From: Pseudomonas sp. HR96
GTDB taxonomy: Bacteria > Pseudomonadota > Gammaproteobacteria > Pseudomonadales > Pseudomonadaceae
Length of the DNA stretch: 64,000 nt
Reading direction: 5' to 3'
Assembly (NCBI RefSeq): GCF_034059295.1
Contig: NZ_CP139141.1
Coordinates: 2,835,001-2,899,000 of the forward strand
The notes beneath the pieces are model-generated. The model worked only from the letters and a program-made list of their open reading frames with translations. It searched no databases and was not told the DNA's origin. A program made the translations under genes and the position numbers. Positions within the stretch are counted from its first letter, which is position 1. Each line of letters opens with the position of its first letter. Below, piece after piece: positions 8,749-18,067 of the stretch.

Positions 8749-9426
8749 TCACTGCCGGTTATCATATTGATCCCAGCCTTGGTCGCGCCAGCTGTCATCC
8801 ACGCTGGCCCCTCCGGTGGTATCGATCAGCACTAGACCCGCCCTACCAGCTTTCGCATAGATCAGTGCTCCACGGCATAGCAGCGTGTCCCCGGCAAAGA
8901 TACGATCACCCACAGGATCTCCGCTGAGCGTACCTCCATCTTCGATAGACCAAGACTGCTGGGAATGCCAAAGATCATCAGCTTTCCACTCACCATCCAT
9001 CTCGGGATCGTCTTCGTAGCTAGCGCCTGTGTCGGCCATGGCCCCAGCAACGTCGTCGCTATCGTAGATAGCTCCTGCAAGAGCTTCCTGCGCATGCAGA
9101 TCGTAAAAATCCTGGACGCCAACGAACACCGGCACTGGGCACAAGGCCTTCAAGGTAGCGATACAGCGGGGCACAACTTGATCGGCCGGCAGGGTTAAGC
9201 TCTGCGCACGAGCCAGGCCCTCTGGTTCGTTCAATACCAGTAGTTCAGCATCATCCAGGTAATAATCTTGCCCGGGGAGGCCTTCCTCGACCCTCAACGC
9301 GGCGAAGCTCTTGTAGCCAAGCAATGCTGCCAGGACTTCAAGGACGGGCTGGTGTTGAACAGTGTGCCCTTGCTGGGCCAAAAATTTACGAGCCTGAAAT
9401 GAAGCAGGCGTGAGGAAATCAGCCAT
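8749..9426 (-). CDS. unknown protein with a glyoxalase-associated-like N-terminal segment
   Basis: A 225-residue soluble acidic protein. ATG 9426 (MADFLTPASF) is preferred over an upstream ATG at 9477 because GGAG lies 7 bp upstream. The first 45 residues (FQARKFLAQQGHTVQHQPVL, then EVLAALLGYKSFAAL) resemble the short helical 'A-x-LLGY' module seen in some bacterial glyoxalase-related and SEL1-type proteins that begin with 'aLelvA..lGY'. The rest (repeated acidic stretches, a Trp-rich C-terminus) I cannot place. There is no signal peptide or membrane segment. It stands alone in the island. Whether it has any enzymatic activity is unknown. Confidence 0.6.
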   Translation of the reverse strand: MADFLTPASFQARKFLAQQGHTVQHQPVLEVLAALLGYKSFAALRVEEGLPGQDYYLDDAELLVLNEPEGLARAQSLTLPADQVVPRCIATLKALCPVPVFVGVQDFYDLHAQEALAGAIYDSDDVAGAMADTGASYEDDPEMDGEWKADDLWHSQQSWSIEDGGTLSGDPVGDRIFAGDTLLCRGALIYAKAGRAGLVLIDTTGGASVDDSWRDQGWDQYDNRQ

Positions 9427-10024
9427 GTTCGGTCTCCGAATGTCTGTAGGCAACGCTGAGTCGTTTTGTCGTTGCACACAGCCGGGTATCCGGAAATGTC
9501 TGCAAGTATTGAGGTAGAGCTATTGGATTGCGCCCTTTTCAAGCCGACCAGAACTTAGGCGGGGTGGCCTGCTCGTAGATTAGCCCTCCCACGCTCACAA
9601 GTGCAAGAGGACAAGCTTGTGGAGCTCGCCAGAGCATGGAGCGGCGGCCCAGTTTCGTGCCACGCCAGTCGTCGTTAAAATTTTTCAAGGGGGTGGGAGT
9701 CAACTATTTTCGCAATCGCGGACGAACAGTCGTAGTGCTAACAAATTGGCAATGCTTTCAGGACTTTTGTGAGGGTCAGCGATTATTTTTTGGACATTTT
9801 TGACGGCAGCACCTGCTAGCCCGAGCTCAGCAGTTCCACTAGATAATCATCTTTAGCCCGCTCATGACTGAAGTCGTCGTTCCCATACTCAGATTGGAGC
9901 CCGACGCACCCGGCAAACCTCAGGCGCTTGCATGCATTAATTCAATCACCAACGCTGATAGCGTGTTGCTCCAAGACCCTTGAGCCAAAGCTGTTTGTGA
10001 TGTAAAAAATGCAGCTGAAATGCC
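9427..10024. other. 600-bp intergenic region
   Basis: No supportable gene, RNA or strong repeat seen. A frame on the minus strand (9294-9542) only shadows the neighbouring gene. Base composition is mixed, as expected for decayed DNA between island genes. Confidence 0.4.
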
Positions 10025-10312
10025 ATGGCATCGGCAGTAGAAAGCCGCCATGGTCCCGCGTTCAGTACGGTAGCTGTAGTGAACCTAATTCCTGAGGCCG
10101 GGGGCTTTTATGGGCATAATATTTGGGCGCCAGATGCCGAGTGGTTCAAAGGCATCAAGAAAGATGATGAAGTCATCGTCTTGGGTATGTGGGATGCGTA
10201 CACCTCCAAGCCCCAAAAGCCCTCGAAGGAAGGGGCGTTCAAGACGCTCACCAAGCGTAGGCTCACCACACATCTGGTTCTCAAAGCTCAGATTTCCAAG
10301 CTCGTTGAGTGA
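10025..10312 (+). CDS. possible small protein, doubtful
   Basis: A 95-residue frame with balanced amino-acid use (NLIPEAGGFYGHNIWAPDAE, then WFKGIKKDDEVIVLGMWDAY) that looks more protein-like than its neighbours, but it has no convincing ribosome-binding site and no family I recognise. The central 'EVIVLGMWDAYTSKP' could be a beta strand with loop. It could equally be the remnant of a longer gene. Low confidence. Confidence 0.3.
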   Translation: MASAVESRHGPAFSTVAVVNLIPEAGGFYGHNIWAPDAEWFKGIKKDDEVIVLGMWDAYTSKPQKPSKEGAFKTLTKRRLTTHLVLKAQISKLVE

Positions 10313-10754
10313 ACCGTTCCGCGAACGCGGCGTGTATGGCGATAGCCATCCACGTCTCGTCCGTGAGGTATTGGGCACGCTTTATGAAGAAGTCACGCCC
10401 AAGTGAGTACCACCTGTTGGCGCCGCCCCCTATTAGAGTATGAATCGATGTATCAGATGCTGCCCGATTGAATATGAATTAGGCCTGCCTAACACGCCAA
10501 GAAGCTGACGAAAAATCCAATCACTCAGCAAGCCGTTCGCTTCTTCGAGACTGAATTCTCTACCGACGATACTGGATAACGCAGCTGTATGGATGCAGGG
10601 TGAGAGTTTTCACGACCCCGGCATCGCGCCCCCAGCAGTCAACAGGCCTATCTCGCTTGGCAATTCCCGCAAGATATGATGAATCCTGTAACCAGCCAAC
10701 AGGCAATGCAGTCTTCGTCCCCGAACAACGCCGATCACTACCAAGGAGTGCACT

Positions 10755-12564
10755 ATGCCAGCCAATTACCCACCAGAGTGGTTCCAGATGGCGGACGTCC
10801 GGCGGCGTCGACTATCGGCTTCCATTTGGATTCCCTTACGTCAATCTGAAGTGTTGTATCAGGAAGGCGCTGACAGGGAACCTGGCACATTTGAAGAAAC
10901 ACTTTGCGTCGGCTCACTGGCGGTCTACACGGATCAGCGAGAGTTAGGCGATACTCTGGGTTGGAGCTCCATCGGGTTGATTCATTCCCCTGGGCCTTAC
11001 GCATTCAGCAATGGCCGCTACAAGCCAGCAGATCAATACCTTCACGATGACAACGAGCCGCCGGTAGGGGTTGAGCTCGTCCTTCTGAATCATCTAAACA
11101 GCGACCACGATACTCAATGGCTAGTCAACCAAGATTTAATTCTGGCGCTGCGATTGATGCAGGAAGGTGATTCATGGGTAAGCCCCAATGAGGGCTACAT
11201 GGAGGTTATCCGGCAGCGCAGGCATAAAGATGGTCGGGTAATCGCCATAGAAATCCGTGCTGAACATCTACGCGATTATTTATGCGCACGCGGTCTTGCC
11301 CTCAGGTTGTCGCAATACCGAGAACGTAAGCAATATATCGCAGATGCTTCTCACATCCCATGGCATGGCACGCCTGTCGAAGAAAAGAAGGCCGACGAGC
11401 TATTTAAATTGCATACCTTTAGCATAAGAGCCGATGGAGGCCTGCTGGGCCGAACGTCCGTGATGAGAGTATGGCGCACAGATGTTGACTCTGAAGAAGA
11501 TGTCCCGGCATTTGCTGCCGAAGACACCAACAATACTGCCTACGAGCATTATGAAGTCAAACACTCAGGACTCACCTATGAGCAGGTCGACGGTAGGCTC
11601 TGGCGTGACGAGTTGGTAGAGCCCGCTTTTAGGAGCGAACGAGTTCGTGTACTACACCACAGGCGCCGGCGGTGAAAGGCAGTCGGCGAGCGCGCTTTAC
11701 GATGAGGATATCGGGCTGTACCTATGGTTCAAGGCTGAGGTGATTGAAGCCTTGTTAGCGTTCAAGGGTTCAGCGTTGGGGTGGTATACATCGGGCACTG
11801 GCTCGGTCAAATGCTCGCCTGACTACAGTGTTCATTTTGGAGTGAATGAACAGAGCCACATCAACGCGCACGCATACGACATCGTCAAGCTTCCCCTTTG
11901 GCAACAAAAGATATGGCATGGGTTCAACATCTCGCCAGACGGCCGCCCCTCCCGCGAATTGTTGGCGTCCCAATTCGAAACCAATCCCGCAGACACCACA
12001 GCGCCGGAAGAGATGTTCAAGATAGTGATTTCCAAGCTCAATGCTTTCTTCTCTGAACGCTTCGACGGCCCGCTGTTTAAACCCCATGACCATGCGGCTG
12101 ATATCCTACGCAACTGTCACCGATTTCGAGCCTTGGACAAAAATGGGGTACTGGCCTTGGCCAAAGCCATATCTAGACTCACTGTGGACTCTGTCGACGT
12201 TGATCACTTGAGGCAGCTTGTGAAGGTTGACCCCAAGGAGAAACTAGGAAGCTTGAAACTCCTGGAGCGCCTGCTGTTGAAGTACTGCGACAAGGACGTG
12301 GCTGGCCAGATCATGACGCCGCTGCATATCGCTTATGGCCTGCGCCTCGGCGACGCTCACCTGCCTTCAAAGACTGATCTGGAGGACGCGCTTCGTGATC
12401 TGAATGCAGCTGACGGAGCTCATCCCGTCAAAATCGGAGCCACCCTGCTAGCCCGGGTTAGTATCAGCCTCTATGAGATAGGGGACACCCTCTACGCGGG
12501 CCTTCAAGCTGAGGACGAACGTCTGAGCCCGTCTGCGAATCAGGCCTCGACGAAAGCCCCGTGA
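10755..12564 (+). pseudogene. about 600-residue unknown protein split by a frameshift
   Basis: ATG 10755 has an excellent AAGGAG 6 bp upstream. The frame runs as a sensible protein to about 11,639 (ending PAFRSE), then would read a low-complexity HHRRRR tail to a stop at 11,675. The next frame carries on directly with EFVYYTTGAGGERQS and continues to 12,564. Dropping the single C at about 11,640 gives one continuous protein of about 602 aa. The second half has the wording CSPDYSVHFGVN, then LPLWQQKIW, which I associate with an uncharacterised family of large island proteins. No known catalytic motif is visible. Either a real mutation or an assembly error. Confidence 0.65.
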
Positions 12565-12666
12565 CGTCAGCCGCTGGGCTGGCGGGCGCTGTCGGGCTCC
12601 TGTCGTGTTGTGCCATTGGGGGCTGCCGCATCATGAGTCCTACCAACCTTCTGATGGAGCGAAACA

Positions 12667-13362
12667 ATGAACAGCACCACGTCTGGCCAGCCTCGCCTGT
12701 TGAACCTTGAAGAATTCGCTGCCCTTATTCGCAAAATGCGCGAGGTCTTTCAGTGGTCACAAGAGACCCTGGCCGAGCTCGCGGGTCTGAACGTGCGAAC
12801 TGTCCAGCGCGTCGAGAACGCAAAGTCAGCGAGCTTCGATACCCGCCGCGCGCTCGCGCGAGCATTCGAGATCGAAGACATCGACGCATTCAACAAGCCC
12901 TACATCATTCCTACCGAAGAAGAGCTCAAGGAAGAGAAAGCCCGCTTTGACCGAGACTACATCACGCTCCCGACCTTTCCCCTGTCGACTGGCCACCAAC
13001 TCGCCAAGCTCGCAGAAGGTTCTACGGTCGATATCTGCCAGCCTGGTTTTGAAATCAAACGTGAGGCGCATGAGGTCTTTGCGGCGCTCATCGACTATTT
13101 CCGTGAATATCGGGACTGCGCCAGCGACTACCCGGAAACTTCAAAATTTTCGGTGTACGACGAGATGCAGGAGCTCCTCGATGAACTGCTCACGCTGCAG
13201 GTGTCGATTCAGTGCGCAACGCGTGAGGTACACCTGAAGGTGTCGGGCAGCCAGCCCGATGCGAAGCCCATGACTGCCCAGATGACGTACCTGATTGCCT
13301 TCGAACAGGGCAAAGCTCCTGATGAGTTCGCGGTGCAGAAGAAACTGGATTTCAGTTTCTAA
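12667..13362 (+). CDS. XRE-family HTH protein
   Basis: A 231-residue protein with an N-terminal Cro/C1-type HTH at about residues 12-70: LIRKMREVFQWSQETLAELA, then GLNVRTVQRVENAK. The C-terminal 150 residues (acidic, helical, 'DEMQELLDELLTLQV') have no family I know. ATG 12667 is preceded by GGAG. It follows the frameshifted 10,755-12,564 gene by about 100 bp and converges on the RES-domain gene, ending 26 bp from it. It could regulate either neighbour. It lacks the Xre-MbcA-ParS C-terminal toxin-binding region of canonical RES antitoxins, so the pairing is uncertain. Confidence 0.8.
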   Translation: MNSTTSGQPRLLNLEEFAALIRKMREVFQWSQETLAELAGLNVRTVQRVENAKSASFDTRRALARAFEIEDIDAFNKPYIIPTEEELKEEKARFDRDYITLPTFPLSTGHQLAKLAEGSTVDICQPGFEIKREAHEVFAALIDYFREYRDCASDYPETSKFSVYDEMQELLDELLTLQVSIQCATREVHLKVSGSQPDAKPMTAQMTYLIAFEQGKAPDEFAVQKKLDFSF

Positions 13363-13387
13363 GTCCTGCAACCATGAGCAAGGACGC

Positions 13388-14581
13388 TTATCCCACCGCA
13401 CCCTCGCTACACAGTGAGGGCTCAAACACTGAGGGAACGGCGGAAGGCGGGCCATCAAGATTTGGCTGCCCCCGGAAATCAAAGATCGGCTGTGGCACAG
13501 CAACGGGCAGTGTCTCGGGGAGCACATACTCATCAGTGCCAAAGACCACTCCTTTGATGGTGTGCTTGATGAGGCTGCCATTGACGTATTCGATTCGGGG
13601 CGCATCCGAAGCCTTGCGGCCACGCACGTAGTATCCACCTGAAACCGGCCAGGTCATCGAAGTGGCCTCGCAAGCGACGTGCGAGAAGAGCACCAGGTTT
13701 TGCCCGCCCTCTTTCTGCACCGATTTGAAGATAACCCCGTCAAAGCGCGGCACGTAATGGGTTGCCAGGTATTCGGCAATAACCTGCGTGATCAGGTAGC
13801 TGCGCTGGTTTCCAGGATTCACGGGGGCTGTGATCTCGTTATGCAGGTAGCGAAGAAATTCCTGCCGTCCCGTTTTCTCGAAATACTTTGGGTCAAAAAA
13901 GCTTGGTGAAGGGCCGAGGTCTGCGCTCTCAAACCGGCCAAAATCCAACACCCTCACGTCTGCATTTAAGCGAAATTGGCCGCTGACCACATCGCTGCCC
14001 ACCCGAGGTCGAAGCTCAGCAACGCACGTTTCGCGGTCAAAGGCGCCATAGAATGCAGGTACCCCGGCAGGATTCATCCTGCCCTCGCCTGCTTTCTCCT
14101 TGGGGGGGGGCGCACCGAGATTGCGGGCTGGATCAGCGCAAATAACCTCGACTTCCTCATTCCCTGAACATGCCCGAGCACGGAAAAAAGGGGCTGCATT
14201 ATCGGGAGTGAGTAGGCGCACCACCGAGTTTTCTTCAGATGATGCGGAATAGTGATCCATCCCTTTGAACAACCACCCCAGGAATTGCCTGGCGCTGTCA
14301 TTGAAGTAGCGGTTGCCATGGGTCACGCCTTCCTGAAACTCACACCACTGGTGCCCGACATTGTTGGGAGTGAATGGCAGGAGGACATAGTTGGTGTCGT
14401 TGCTATAGGAGGTCAGATCGCGGTAGACCTCTTGAACAATGGGAACGATCGTGTCGCAGTCAAAAAGCTCACTAATCCAGTAAACCGCATCCTCACCTTC
14501 CTGAGCGTCACAAGGGCCGTCAGACGTCCAGCGAGGCATGTAATCACCCTCACGGATATACGAGTCCAGCACCCTCTCCAC
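13388..14581 (-). CDS. RES-domain protein with a HEPN/RES-type N-terminal domain
   Basis: RES domains are NAD+-degrading (NAD+ phosphorylase) toxins in characterised members. The three signature positions are visible: Arg in FFRARAC, Glu in CVAELRP (after PAFYGAFDRET) and Ser in QRSYLITQVIAEYL. The N-terminal part resembles the HEPN/RES N-terminal domain. The first possible start codon is GTG 14581, yet the frame is open to 14,719 and the missing part carries the domain's CSLCG...C zinc-like motif. So either the start is non-standard or the true 5' end was lost. The C-terminal 40 residues after PQPIFDFRG are low complexity. Convergent with the HTH gene; not a typical RES-Xre operon. Confidence 0.75.
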   Translation of the reverse strand: MERVLDSYIREGDYMPRWTSDGPCDAQEGEDAVYWISELFDCDTIVPIVQEVYRDLTSYSNDTNYVLLPFTPNNVGHQWCEFQEGVTHGNRYFNDSARQFLGWLFKGMDHYSASSEENSVVRLLTPDNAAPFFRARACSGNEEVEVICADPARNLGAPPPKEKAGEGRMNPAGVPAFYGAFDRETCVAELRPRVGSDVVSGQFRLNADVRVLDFGRFESADLGPSPSFFDPKYFEKTGRQEFLRYLHNEITAPVNPGNQRSYLITQVIAEYLATHYVPRFDGVIFKSVQKEGGQNLVLFSHVACEATSMTWPVSGGYYVRGRKASDAPRIEYVNGSLIKHTIKGVVFGTDEYVLPETLPVAVPQPIFDFRGQPNLDGPPSAVPSVFEPSLCSEGAVG

Positions 14582-14798
14582 CTGGGCGGTGATGCTGGCT
14601 AATGGAACACACTTGCGCTTGGTTCCGCAGAGGCTGCAGGAGGCTGACGTACCTTTTCGCTGGATCTGTCGACGCAGGTACGGCTCTGTAGCGTGTGGCC
14701 ACGGCCAACTCCCTAACCTTTATCAAACGCTGTGCGTCTTGGCTCGCACCGAAGCAGCTCCCTAGCTGGCCAGCATTTTCACCCATTAGCGCTTTTGC

Positions 14799-15095
14799 GT
14801 GCCAGGGAGTTATTTCAACAGCAGGCACATGCACGGCTTAATGGCAGCCTTAAACGATATGCGAGCGCTGATCAACGCAGCCATCAATGGTCAGGGAATC
14901 GTCCTGGCGGCCGAGGAAACCTTGGTGGATGCCCTGCGCCGGGGAGACCTAGTACGCGTGCTGAGCGGGTACCAAGGGCCTTCCAGGCCATTGAATCTTG
15001 TCTACAAAGCTGATCGTCAGCAAATGGCAGTTGTCAGGGCGTTCGTGAAAGAGGCAGTGGAGCATTTCACATCAAGCCTCAATCTTCAGTTTTAA
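14799..15095 (+). pseudogene. LysR-family regulator, C-terminal relic
   Basis: The 98-residue frame MRALINAAINGQGIVLAAEE, then TLVDALRRGDLVRVLSGYQG and AVVRAFVKEAVEH is the end of a LysR effector-binding domain (G-x-GI-x-L-x-x-x-LV...G-x-L-V-x-VL pattern). The N-terminal HTH and about two thirds of the protein are missing; nothing upstream continues the match. It is a dead remnant of a core-type gene, marking insertion or deletion at this place. Confidence 0.75.
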
Positions 15096-15228
15096 GAAAG
15101 GGGGGTAGCCAGTGCCCTGCATATTCGTAAACAGATTCGACCAATGCCGTCGAGAAATCCCATGCCAGTTCAGTTGCGGCCCTGAGGGCGTCTCCGTCCA
15201 GAGGCAGAGTGAAACCAGGAGCCTTCAT
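15079..15228 (-). CDS. possible 49-residue protein
   Basis: Frame MKAPGFTLPLDGDALRAATE, then LAWDFSTALVESVYEYAGHW, starting 26 bp after the end of the SEC-C-like gene on the same strand. Amino-acid use looks natural and its stop overlaps the LysR relic. The ribosome-binding site is weak (GGAG lies about 15 bp away). It may be a third member of the 15,255-16,612 operon. No family recognised. Confidence 0.35.
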   Translation of the reverse strand: MKAPGFTLPLDGDALRAATELAWDFSTALVESVYEYAGHWLPPFLKTED

Positions 15229-15254
15229 ACGTAGTCTCTGCGCCCTCCGCCCCG

Positions 15255-16121
15255 TCAGGACTCCTGACTAGATGGACAGGTCTCGGCACTTTCAGTAACT
15301 ACCTGCAGGTCGCTCACACATGCTTGCATGGGTAAATGGAATACCAGGTTGATGTGGTTAGTCTCGATAGTTGGACGAGGCATGCAGCAATCATCATAAT
15401 GCCGAATGCTCCTCATGCAGGGACACACGGATGAAGGTGAGTGAACACCTGTATGCTTTTTTAACGGAGTTCCGGTTATATAGGCTCTGAACTGATGTCG
15501 AGGGCTTGTGACTACTTGAAGAACAGCCTTCAACATTGTGTAGTTATGTTGGTCACCTTCGCTGGAAAAAGGGACGGATGACTTTCGAACAGGATTCGAC
15601 ACAACGTCCCAAGTAATCAATTCAAAATCTTCGGCTACGTCATAGCAGATCTCGCCGGCGTATAATTTTCCTTTCCTATGGCCGCACCCCTGAAGGACTG
15701 ACCTCGGTTTTTCGCAAATCGAGCAGCTTAGTTTCTTGATTATCTCACGACTGCTAAAAAATATCTTGTACGGAAAAAGTGCCTGCCAGCTGCCAACCGC
15801 ATTACTCAGGAATCTCTGACCGAAATTACCATCCAGACATGCTTTGTTTTCGTCAATTCTAGAAAGGAGAATTTCCAGCTGCTCCAAAGCGCACCAGGCT
15901 TGGTAGAAGCTTCCAGATTTTAGGAGGCCAAATATATTCAGATTGAGTAAGTGGCTGTCTAACAGTGCCGAATACATCCATATTTTGTTTTTCAGCTGGG
16001 TGTCAGCTGTCGCCCCCTTTAGAGCCTCCAGTAACGGCAAGTATCGCTCATCGCGGAGCTCAATCATCCACCACGCGCAAAGCAAGTCGTCAAGCTCTGA
16101 AAGCAAATTGACAGAGTTCAT
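15255..16121 (-). CDS. unknown protein with two Cys clusters, SEC-C-like C-terminus
   Basis: A 288-residue protein. Residues about 133-160 hold CSICEKP...GCGHRKGKLY...C, a treble-clef-like zinc motif. Near residue 235 is CPCMRSIRHYDDCC, close to the SEC-C consensus CPC.SG.KY..CC. The N-terminal 110 residues are helical and hydrophobic (SALLDSHLLNLNIFGLL). No catalytic motif is recognised. Its ATG overlaps the stop of the 16,118-16,612 gene by 4 bp, so the two are translated as a pair. SEC-C motifs bind zinc and help recruit chaperones or nucleic-acid enzymes. A role in defence is conceivable because QatABCD lies 1.2 kb away, but that is only context. Confidence 0.65.
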   Translation of the reverse strand: MNSVNLLSELDDLLCAWWMIELRDERYLPLLEALKGATADTQLKNKIWMYSALLDSHLLNLNIFGLLKSGSFYQAWCALEQLEILLSRIDENKACLDGNFGQRFLSNAVGSWQALFPYKIFFSSREIIKKLSCSICEKPRSVLQGCGHRKGKLYAGEICYDVAEDFELITWDVVSNPVRKSSVPFSSEGDQHNYTMLKAVLQVVTSPRHQFRAYITGTPLKKHTGVHSPSSVCPCMRSIRHYDDCCMPRPTIETNHINLVFHLPMQACVSDLQVVTESAETCPSSQES

Positions 16122-16612
16122 TTCCCTCCAAGCTCTTTAACAATTTTTAGAACATCCCTAGGCTTACCGGACACATGATATTTTTTCTTCGCCTTCCCCT
16201 TCCCCTTGACCACACTCACCCGGAGCTCTATATCTTCAGATTTATGCTGATTAATCTTAGACTCAATGAAGCTCCCCAAAACGGTGACAAATAACGGGAT
16301 TCCGATATCTGTCAAGAGGTAGCTGCCGATATCCAGAATGATACTATTGAGCTGACTGTAGTGAAGGTTTTGGGCGTCGCCGCAAACGCCGATGCTGACT
16401 TCGTCTGACTCCTGCTCACGAAGAAGTGTCATAAACTCAATGGAGTCCGCGCCAATAATGGCGACCCCATCCTGAGGACTGACCTCAGGGATAACCAACG
16501 CAATAGCGCTTGCGTCGCCGAGGTTGTCGATATAGATCGAGACTGCGCTTTGTTCCGGAATATCTTCTTCGAAAAAACTTGCGCTTGAGCTCACCGTTGA
16601 TACTCCCTGCAT
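16118..16612 (-). CDS. unknown protein with one membrane-like segment
   Basis: A 164-residue protein. ATG 16612 is used here; a GTG at 16594 with AGGGAG 8 bp upstream is an equally good or better start. Residues about 95-125 contain a hydrophobic stretch (YLLTDIGIPLFVTVLGSFI) that could be a membrane helix or amphipathic core. The C-terminus is Lys-rich (KGKGKAKKKYHVSGKPRD) and ends with a 'VLKIVKEL' helix. No family recognised. It is coupled to the SEC-C-like gene by an ATGA overlap. The long spacing to any upstream gene suggests its own promoter between 16,613 and 16,930. Confidence 0.6.
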   Translation of the reverse strand: MQGVSTVSSSASFFEEDIPEQSAVSIYIDNLGDASAIALVIPEVSPQDGVAIIGADSIEFMTLLREQESDEVSIGVCGDAQNLHYSQLNSIILDIGSYLLTDIGIPLFVTVLGSFIESKINQHKSEDIELRVSVVKGKGKAKKKYHVSGKPRDVLKIVKELGGK

Positions 16613-16930
16613 GGTAATACGCGAAAAATCTGGCCTGACTCCTTGATTTCGCTGAATAGGACTGCGGTAAATGTTCTTCGAGTCCAGTGATCCAGTGCAC
16701 GAGAAGCAGGCGCTAGAGCCATCGTAACGATATCATTTTGGCGGTAGACAGTGCACGTTATGAGCGCTTGAGAAGCAGATTTTTTAGCCCCCTCGTGCTT
16801 AAAGGAGATAGCTGACTAGACAAATACGCTAACTGGAGACGCACTGCGTCGAACCTGACGACGCAACCCAACCACAGCTACACCCTCGTCAACGCTCGGA
16901 GACGGCGCATCGCTTAGGGACAGAGGGGCC

Positions 16931-16966
16931 AACAAAAATGCGGGCCCGTTTTCAATCGAGCCCGCA
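16931..16966 (-). terminator. intrinsic terminator of the former porin gene
   Basis: TGCGGGC (16939-16945) pairs with GCCCGCA (16960-16966); on the minus strand the stem is followed by ATTTTTGTT. It sits just downstream of the OprB relic, as expected for the porin's own terminator left behind when the gene decayed. Confidence 0.75.
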
Positions 16967-16991
16967 CTGCTGTCGCTTTAACCATGTTGCG

Positions 16992-17222
16992 TCAGAAGGA
17001 AGCGCGTACCATCAAACCGCCAACCAGAGCATTGTCGACCTGGTTCACGCCACCCGGATGAACGATGTACTGCAGGTTTGGCCGCAGGGTGAGCCAATTG
17101 GTGATCTTGGCCCCGTAGTAGATCTCGGCACTGTACTCATCCCCTTGTACCGGCAGGTAACGGGGATCGTCATAGTCGGAGACGTCATTGATCTCGTTGA
17201 CCAGACGCTGCCGCTTCCCCAA
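16992..17222 (-). pseudogene. OprB-type carbohydrate porin, C-terminal relic
   Basis: The last 60-70 residues of an OprB porin are readable: YLPVQGDEYSAEIYYGAKIT, then NWLTLRPNLQYIVHPGGVNQ and the terminal VRASF beta-strand with its final Phe, the outer-membrane insertion signal. The preceding 350-400 residues are missing; the frame upstream of about 17,190 does not match. Its terminator is still present at 16,931-16,966. This shows the island replaced or interrupted a core Pseudomonas porin gene next to where the Qat operon now ends. Confidence 0.8.
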
Positions 17223-17323
17223 TCAGTCGCACCGTGTCTAGAGGTCGGCGTGTGTTCAGTTCAAGGCATATTGATTGGTGAAAGCCTCACACATCCACGA
17301 GGAGCGTAAGGGCTCGAACAGAG

Positions 17324-18067
17324 TCAATCGGCCCTGTTTATCAGCCCGATCAGCTGTCTAGCGTTGAATTCGAGAGTCATTGCCACCTCCCCCACTGGCA
17401 CGTCCCAAGCCTCAGCCAGCAGCTCAGCCGTTTGGCCTGAGCTCCACGGCATGACAGTGGCACCGTTGACCTTGGCGAACGGCCCGTCGCTTTCAGGAAC
17501 CACGCGATCACGAGGAAGCCTCTTGGCAAGCGCCTTGCCAGATGCCGAGTTGAACGCTGCCGGCCCGATGCTGAACCAGCATCCCATATCCGAGGCGGAC
17601 TTAAGCTCAGCAGCCGTCCCTGTAAACCAATGAAGAACAGCTGTGCCAAAACCTGGGTGGTCATCGAGAATCGCTAGCACCTGTTTCACGGCCTGGCGCG
17701 AGTGAATGCTCAGCACACGTCCACCGACGTTGGCGCATTGCGCGACCACAGCAGTGAACACTGTACGCTGAGCGTCGTAGCTGTGCTGGAACCGTTTGGA
17801 ACCATCCAGCCCTACCTCACCGACAGCAGATGCGTATTTGATCTGCTCGATCAGGGTGTCCAGCTCAGCGTAACGCTCATGGACGATTTCCGGATGCAGT
17901 CCCGGTGTGATGAGCATATTTGCATGACCGCCAAGCACCTTATTGGTGGCAGAAAATGCCCGAGGGCTGGTGGTAACCAGCCAGGTGAACATGTTCCTCT
18001 GCACCGCTTGCGCGAAGACCTTCCGTGCATTGGGATAGAGGTCGAGATGGCAGTGAAAATCCATCAA
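17324..18067 (-). CDS. qatD: QatD, TatD-family nuclease of the Qat anti-phage system
   Basis: A 247-residue TatD-type metal-dependent hydrolase. Metal ligands are visible: H5 and H7 (MMDFHCHLD), Glu in GEVGLDGS, His in LSIHSRQA, His in VLHWFTG and Asp in PESDGPF. It is the last gene of the operon and its ATG overlaps the qatC stop by 4 bp. In characterised QatABCD systems all four genes are needed for phage resistance; the nuclease presumably acts on nucleic acid. A housekeeping TatD is unlikely because of the operon context. Confidence 0.92.
   Translation of the reverse strand: MMDFHCHLDLYPNARKVFAQAVQRNMFTWLVTTSPRAFSATNKVLGGHANMLITPGLHPEIVHERYAELDTLIEQIKYASAVGEVGLDGSKRFQHSYDAQRTVFTAVVAQCANVGGRVLSIHSRQAVKQVLAILDDHPGFGTAVLHWFTGTAAELKSASDMGCWFSIGPAAFNSASGKALAKRLPRDRVVPESDGPFAKVNGATVMPWSSGQTAELLAEAWDVPVGEVAMTLEFNARQLIGLINRAD

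Noticed and set aside
10110..10406. 98-codon frame overlapping the 10,025 frame
   Set aside because: Arg/Ser-rich and less protein-like than the overlapping one; no start signals.
12667..14581. Canonical RES-Xre toxin-antitoxin operon
   Set aside because: Genes converge, the HTH protein lacks the usual antitoxin C-terminal domain and the RES protein has a HEPN-type N-terminus.
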